Part shown: piece after piece, positions 23,680 to 32,300 of the stretch
How the letters are laid out: each line of letters opens with the position of its first letter
Position numbering within the stretch: the stretch's first letter is position 1
Source: Metaphire vulgaris
Taxonomy: Eukaryota > Annelida > Clitellata > Crassiclitellata > Megascolecidae
Assembly (NCBI GenBank): GCA_018105865.1
Contig: CM030845.1
Span: 8,054,890-8,118,889 of the forward strand
Direction of reading: 5' to 3'
DNA: 64,000 nt
The notes under the pieces: model-generated
What the model was told of the DNA's origin: nothing
Seen by the model: the letters and a program-made list of their open reading frames with translations, nothing else
The model's database searches: none
Position numbers and translations under genes: made by a program

Positions 23680-26336
23680 CTTGATTTGAAACAATTTAGG
23701 AACATCCATTGAATTCATACAAATCAGTGCAAAGGTGAATACTGAAAATCAAAGGTATGAGCATATCTATTCTCTTTGGTTAACACTATTATTAAGCATT
23801 TAATTCCATAATCTCATAGTTAACATACCTGAACATTAAATAACCAACGATGCAAACAAACTGGCCAAACAGGAATGTAAAGAGCACAAATGGTGTAACG
23901 CAACCGTTAGAAACCGTTGGACAATTTGCTAGATTTGTCTAAAATTTAACAAATTACAAAAGCTTTGTAAATATACAAATCATAAGCAAGTAAAAAGAAC
24001 TCTCAGTAGCAAAGCATTTAAAGACATTGCTGTTTGTTGGTTAACTGCAAAGTGTCTAGCAACTTAAGATAGTAAGAGACCTTCAAAATTTTCAACCAGA
24101 AAAACCTTGAAAAGATCAAAGGTACATTTGCTAGTCGCTCTCTTAAGTCAAGTCTCTTACCATATATACTCGTGGATAAGTCGACTGCGTTTTAAGCGAA
24201 TTTTATAGCATAAATTTGTGGACTTATACGTGAGTATATATGGTAAGTCAAGTATCTTATGAAAGCAATTTGAAAGTTTAATCTCAAACAATGTGACAGT
24301 ATTTTGAGAAACTGTTGCACTTTGGCAAAGGAAAGCTATGCATCTCTGTTCTAACACAGATGGCATTAAAGTGTGCTTCCAAAGGCCAGATAACAGAGAG
24401 CTCATAACATGATCTAGTAGGATCGTAATCGAGAAAAATCAAGTGCACCTGAGACTTGGAAAGCAGTGTCTTCACATCAATCTGCACACCATCAAATTGA
24501 GTTTTAACGTCCTTCAACCGTTTTACAATATCTGATGAGTCACCGTGACCAGATGGAGACCCTCCTGAGAAACGACCTTGCAAATCAGTTAACTGTGTTC
24601 TATGCACCAAAAGCAACAGAAAGCAACAAAAGCAGTACACAAAAGGAACATCGGAGGTGACCGTAAATAGCCGATATATGCCAGTTGAGCAAGTAAAAAT
24701 ATAACAGAATCAGCATTTTTTTTACAAGTATTAACCTCTCATAATGCATACAGCAACAGAGTTTGACAGGTCCTGTGAATTAGTTCTATTACAAAGGGAA
24801 TCCATGCAAGAAAATAAAATCTCTCAGCAAAAAAAAACTGACTTGAGATCTCGCACATTAGCCGAAATGTCCTTTTGACTGTTGAGGACACTGTCTACCT
24901 CATGCCTTTGAAAAGTACCAACTGGCTGATTTCCAGACAGTCCCTGTTAGAAAAAACAGAATCACTGCCTCAAGACAAATGCTGAATTGAGCTGCTAAGT
25001 GCATAGGAAAATACCTAAAGCCTGCAATGTGACCATATAAAGCTTCACCCCTAGACAAGATTCAATAACCTAGAATGAGTCAGTCTCATACAAAATTTAT
25101 AATCAGTCTAACAAATAACTTAGAAATAAAAACACATCTAAAACCATTTTAGATATTCTCATCAGAAATAAAAAAGGAGAAATATGCTCAAGAAATGATT
25201 GCGGTTCAATTGCTGTCTCTAAAACAATATACCTGACTGGCCTGAATGCCTCCAGAAGATCCCTGATTAATTAACGTCAACATGGACAGCTCTCGCTCCT
25301 GTCGGCCAATGACTTCGTCGAGTTTGAAAAGGAGACCTTTCACCAGGCGGTGAATCTCGTTCTGACCATCGAATATCATACGCAACTCCTTCACATCTTG
25401 GTCTTCATACTGCAATAGTCAAACAGGAACACAGCACAGCTGCATTAGCAAGGACCATGTGTTTAAAGCGATTTTGCGATCGCATACGCGATTGCATATC
25501 TAACAAATTTTTTAACGTGCCACATTTCCAGCCGTTTTCCGCATATGCGATTGCTTCAGAAATATGTGGCAATTTTATCCGTATTTTTTTGCCATTTTCA
25601 TCACAAATATCACTCTTTTGCTATTTCCCTAATATAGGCATTGATTTACAGAGGATCAGCACCTGTTTGGATGATCTGAATTATCTTTTTTCCTTGTCAG
25701 CCTTTTTTTACCAAAAAAACAGCTCAATTTCCGCAAATATGCAAAAAAACTATTTCCATAATAAATAAGTATCTAATATTGTTATTGTTTAAAAGTATAA
25801 AATAAGAGACATCACCAGTTTATCTTCGTCGTCTATCATTTCTTTTTCATTTGGATGTTCCTTTCTATAGCTGCATCAAAATACATACAAACTTAAATGA
25901 ATTCTCCAATTTGTACTCACCAGACCATAAAATCAAAACAGCTGTCGGCAGAAGTGAAGTTGGACTCAATTATAGTCAGAAGTTACTCGGTCAGTGCGCA
26001 TTAGAGAATTTACTCACTTACTCAATTATGGCATTAATTTACTTAAACTTCAGATGCACATAAATCCTTGATCATGGCCAAATCAACACCACTGAACAAA
26101 GGCTAGAAGTAACCCAATGACATTTGCAAGAGATACAATTCTAAATCAGATGAATAACTCAAAAACTAAAATGACATCTGGAATCTTTAAAGCAAAATCC
26201 AAAGACCCACTGGCTTCACATCTCATTCAAGGAACATTTGTTAAAGTGAATTTGAATTTGACTTTGGTCGTTGCCATGCTCACAGTGCTATATAAATTGT
26301 CTCAATAATAATAATAATTATTATTATTATTATTAA

Positions 26337-26380
<44 letters not shown>

Positions 26381-29300
26381 AATTGAACTCACTCTTCCTT
26401 AGCTTTTTCCAGCTTGCCCCGATAATCATCAAATTCATGTTCAAACTTCAACCGTTCATCATCTGGAATTCCATCTTTTAAATATGGCTATCAAACAAAG
26501 ACCAATGACTTCATGATTTTGCTAGAAATCTTCTAAAACACATGCTTTGACAACAATTTTTGAGATGCTACTCAATTCAAAGATTTAAACTTGCCATTGA
26601 CTGCTACTGAAATTTTAAATCTGACAATAAAATCCTGAGTTCTAAGTTATTATAAGCAGTTAGCATGTTCTTTTAATTTGAAATTGTTTGCTCACAAATC
26701 TCATCTTTGGAAATAAGAATCATGGCATTTAGAAGTGATTTCAGCAGCATTTATGGGAGATTTGTAGACATTCTTATATATTTAGAAATAAAAATTGGAA
26801 AATGGACTTTTTTCTCAACAAGATAAATAATGTGTACTATTTTGATGCTGTGCTTGTCACGAATAAAGATTATTAATAATTTTCCCATAGGTTTTGTTTC
26901 AGTTGTTGCTCAACAACTCCAAAAACCAAGTACCGGTACTGTTTGTGGAGTCAACTGCTAAGAAATAACCATGAACATTCTTGGAACAGAATCAATTAAC
27001 ATAAATGCAACCAATTTCTTACCTTTTCTGCAATTGGGACTAGACTATGTGTTGAAAATGACAGGACATCATGATCGTCTGAAAAATTCAAACAAGGAAC
27101 ATCCATTTAACAATTTTTGCATACATTGGTAAAAAATAGAGACACTTTCAAATGTAATTAGCAATATTGTAATAGTATCTTTCACTCTAAAATATTATAT
27201 ATCTTTTATTATCATACATTTACACTCAGAATCAAGCAATAAGGCTGTTGTAAAAGTTGTAGTAAGTTGTAATAAGGTTGTTGTTATTGTAAAAGAGGAC
27301 TATTCATTTGCTAGGTAAAAGAAACAGCAAGTTCATATCTAGCTACTTAGGCATGTTTGCCAATAGTTCACAACTTATAAGCGATGACTTTGGTGAACAG
27401 TGAGGCAATGGTGGTGAAGGTGATGATGATGATTGGAGGATAGTGATGATAAACCACATTATTTTCCAATGCCTAGATAAGAAAAGATGACAAACGACTA
27501 AGGCATACCCGCCAGTCCTCCAGTGGCAGCAGAAACCCCAAAGAATCCATCTTGCTTCAGGTCCACTCCCTCCGCTCTCATGCACAGTTCATAGTCGTCT
27601 GGATTGTGCGTCAGTCCACTGTGGAAAAATATCTAGAAAGTAACACACAGAATCTAGTGAAGTCTGAATTTAAAAGTAACTTCATATTTCTTCTAACTAC
27701 AAACAGGGGGAAAAGAAAAATAAAGACAGCAAAGCATACAATATGGCTTCAACTTATTATTTAATGAGATGCAAGCTGTTACTCAGAAAGAAACCTATCA
27801 ACTTTCACTAACATATCTTTATAAAAGAATTTTAATATCACAAACTAACTTAATCAAACATGACTGAACAATTAAAGACATTATTGAAATACTGGCTTCA
27901 GCTATTGTTATAACACATACTGTCAATGAATTCTGGTAGTATTCAATCTTCACTCGAACTGGAAAAGGCCTATTTCTAAATTCTCGCTGGCAACCGCCAA
28001 TCTGCTGCCAAGAGCCGTCTCTGTTACACAAAGGCCATCAATAAAGCAACCATTTTAAAACACCACGAACTGCAAAAAAATTATGCACACTAAATCACAC
28101 CACAAAAACAAGAACAATTCGTGATGCATTATTTAATTTGCATAATCATTGTGAAAAGTTCAGTTCAGTTAAGTAGTAGAAATCGATTGCAAATTGTACT
28201 AATCTAATAAAATGCATCTCAAATATTGTGTCACCACGGATATTTTCTGATGACATTGTTATACTAACGCCTCATGATCATAGGCTAGTGTTCCATTGTT
28301 GACCATCGCCATGATGTAAGGATTATTCCTATGACCGTCATTGTCGAACGAATCAAAGAAAACTCCAAGACCTTTCCACATATCGTTGCTTCCAAACACC
28401 ATTCCCTCCACTCCTTTCTTCTCTGTATACCAGAATGCCTGCAAATGACAAAAATTCACTCAAAAATAATCTCCACAATGATTAAGACATCGATCAAACA
28501 ACCAGGGCTTCTTCTTATAAATACGTGCACCGTATAGAATCTTAAAATGAAATTATTATTTCATTAATCAAATTAAAATACCAGGTGAACTTAAGTGAGA
28601 TAAGACAATAATCACATCATGAGCAATGACGAAAGTTAATAACATATGAAAAAATTATTCTTCATCAAAACAATTTCTTCAACATTAAGTAGAAAAACCA
28701 CTTTACCAGTCCATCGGCTCCAACTCGACCCCGGCCTGTGATTCGAAAAACTATTTCAACCACCCAGTACCGATGAATATTTGATACTTTCGACCAGATG
28801 GAACCTAAAAGTAAAGATATCACCAGTACCTCGTCATTAATTTACTAACCAACAACACAAATATTAATTCTGCAGAGTGTTGAATGCAGAAGCCAATGGT
28901 GCATAACAATAATATTCCAGTTTTCGAGGATGGACTGAGATGGATGGGGGGGCTTGGTAATCACCCCTAAGAAAAAGTCATTGCATAAAAATGATGGAGA
29001 GTTAAGCACGACAAATGCAAATGACGTATGCATCCATTTATTATTATTATTATTATTATTGGCTGATTTATCCAACGCTATAACATATGACTAAGGCCAT
29101 AGGCAAGAGCGATTTACAGTCCATCTCCACAAGAATTGCGAAACAGGTGCGTTTTTAGTTTTGCAGCGAACAGTTCAAAGGAAGACGTCGATTTACCAGT
29201 CTTAATGTGATGGATGTGCTTGGTCAGCTTCTCAGTGTCGGGATAAAGCATTAAGGAGAATTCTTAGAGCCCTGTGTTTAATACAATTTGGTCCACTTCT

Positions 29301-32300
29301 TTGTTTGGGAAGAAGCTGATGGACTGCAATGAAACCCCACTCTACTGATCAGGGGCGTAAAACACGAGGGGAACAGCGGGGGAGAGGGAGCATGATTTGT
29401 TGTCCTCTGGGCAGCAGTAGTGCAGAAATGTTAAACTACAGATGCTTCAAGCAATTAAATAATCTTTTCATATTCTCTTCAGTGAGTGTTTAAATTATCA
29501 TAACTTTCAAATGGATCGATATTCCTTGACAAGACCATTGAATTTATCATAACTATCAAATAAATCATATTTCTTTAATGAAACCATTAAAATTATCACA
29601 AATTTCAAATGGAATATTCGATAAAATCATTAAAATTATCATAACTTTCAAATGCAAATCATCACTTTGCAAGAGCAGGGGCGTCAGCATTGCAACATTC
29701 ACTATGCAGTGCAGAATAACAATTTCAACTAAGGCTAACTACACACTGCAGCACAACCATCTTTAATAAGAATGAACAAAAATTATAATTATTATCATCA
29801 TCATCATCATCATCGTCATCATTATTATTATCAAGCACTTATATAGCACCATTTCTAATACCCAAGTGTATACCCCAGATGATACTTCAAATTCATCCAC
29901 AAAAAGTCAGGTCATTCCAGAGATCAGTCAGAGGGAAACAGCAAGACAGACTATGGAGGAAATGCTAATTGGAAGAGATGTATTTTTAAGTCTAGATCTG
30001 AAAATATCCAATTTATTGGCAAATCTGACAGCCAGAGGGAGATAGCTCTAGATTTTGGTCCAGAAATAGAAAAAAGAACACCAATTTCAGTGTTGGTTCT
30101 AGGTCAGGAATGGGCAAACTACGGCCTGTGCGTCACATGCAGCCCGCCAAGCAGTTTTATCTGGCCCTCCAGCGTGTCATAAAATCATGCAGTATTTTTT
30201 AGCCCTTTCAATTTTCAATATGCATAATACTGAACTAAGTTGATATACATATGCCATATGCTTCTCACAGGTAGCACTGTGATTTAATATATTTTTCAAA
30301 ATGAGCAGTTTTATATTAATGTTATAAAACATATTAGATGGAGGTGAACTGTCAATTCACATCAATAATATCTTTTATCATTTTTTAGAAAAGAATTATA
30401 GTATTATTGTACAAATAGCCATTGTACAAATAGCACATAGCAGATGTCTGTGCAACATTCAAATTAGCTTCTTTGACAGAAATGTATGGTTCCATTTGTG
30501 TTATGAGAAATTTGCCAATCTAGAACAACTTGCTGCAACAATGCTCTCAGCGTTTGGCTTCACATACATTTGTGAACCGACGTTGTCTTGTTTGAGTATA
30601 TTAACAGATCTAAAAATAGATGTTTGCTGTCTGATCCAAATTTGCAGTTAGTCATGAGAATTTGTGCTAATCATCTTGTATCAGATTTCAATTTCAAAAA
30701 GATTGTTAATAATTGTATAATGTATATTGTTGTAATTGTAATAATAATAAGCAACACTCAAAGCATCACATTAAACAAAAGATATTAATGTACATAGTAG
30801 TAAAGGTCAATGAACAAAGGTCAATGGTCAAAGGTTGACTCACGTAAATTACCAATGTGTGTTAGTATTTTAATTAAATGTATGTCCATTTTGGCCCAGT
30901 GCAGGAAAATCAATGTGGCCCTTGAAGAAAAATGATGGCCCAACCCTGTTCTAGGTACATTTAACAATGAATCAGCAAATCTTGCTGAGTGAGAATGCTG
31001 TGGGTGGTTTAACGTAGATTTCAAATATTGAGGCTGGCCAGTGGCCAGACTGCAGTATTTAATAAACCAGGAGCCGTCTTGAATACAATTCTCTGTTCTA
31101 CTGACAGACAGTGTAACTTTTGAAGAATAAGTTTAATATGACCATGCTTATGAATAACAGTAATGGCTTGAACAAAAGAATCCTGAATCCTTTGAATCAT
31201 TAACTTAGTCATCAATTTGACATATATCAAATTTTTATCATAAGCATTCCAAATATTCTTAATGATTAACTTCCTTATTCTGCTAGCATTCTTTGTGGCA
31301 GTTTTAATTTAACAATCAAAACTTGATAAAATGGGACTGCACAATGGTTTTAATGAAAATGCAATAGCATTATGCAACTAACTTTAAGCAACTATGGTAA
31401 ACTGTGTTTAAAAACCTAGCAACTGGCCTGCCGCCTCCCTACCGCCCTTTTGCCCTAATTGTCCCAGGACCTATCATCACCTCCTTGGAGACACTGGTAC
31501 ACGCTTTGAGAATCACTGATTTAACAGAACAGTATATATAACAGATGTCTACAAATGCTTATTATGATACAATTCAATCCGAATGAAGTTCTGTATTCAT
31601 TATTTCCATACACCAGGACATGCATCACACTGATATTCAGCTTTATAAACATCAAAAACTGCAAAAATTTTGTTGCATTTAGCAGTCGGAAAATTACAAT
31701 TTGTTACCTTTTTTGTTTTTTAGTGATGGCGTAATTCTAACAGATTCATCGCTTGCAATTGCATCTGAAAAATTCAATTAATCCCTTAATCTTAATATTC
31801 AAATAAACTGAAAAAACACAGGCATTAATATCACTTAATAAAATGAACATTAAATATCACTTAATAAAATCCCACCTTCACAAACAGCTTAAACAAAACT
31901 AGTCATCTAACAAAACTGTTACAACTGTAACAACTCCTTAATCCTGGGTCTGGTCTGCAATGGCAAGTGATATTTACATCCTTAAAACCTCAAAGAGTTA
32001 GCTTGATCCCAACTTAGTAGAGCAAATGACTTACATAAAACTTGGCAAGCTGAACTTTTTATCACACAATTCAAGATCATATTCAATGTCAACTCTTATT
32101 AATAAAAAAAATTACAACTCTATAACATTAGAAACTACTGGGAGTGTCAAATTTCACGTAATGCTCACTCCTCTCGTAGACTCTGGAAAACATTCAATGA
32201 TATTCTCGGTCGTACAAAGCCTTCGAATTCACAACTGAATGCGGATTTATCGTTTACTGCAAATCAGTTCGTGGATTATTTGATATCTAAAGTTCGTCGT

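Noticed and set aside
24284..24448. Extension of LMAN1 exon 13 past CAG|GTGCAC
   Set aside because: The extra frame ends without the cysteine-plus-membrane region, while exon 14 downstream supplies it in phase.
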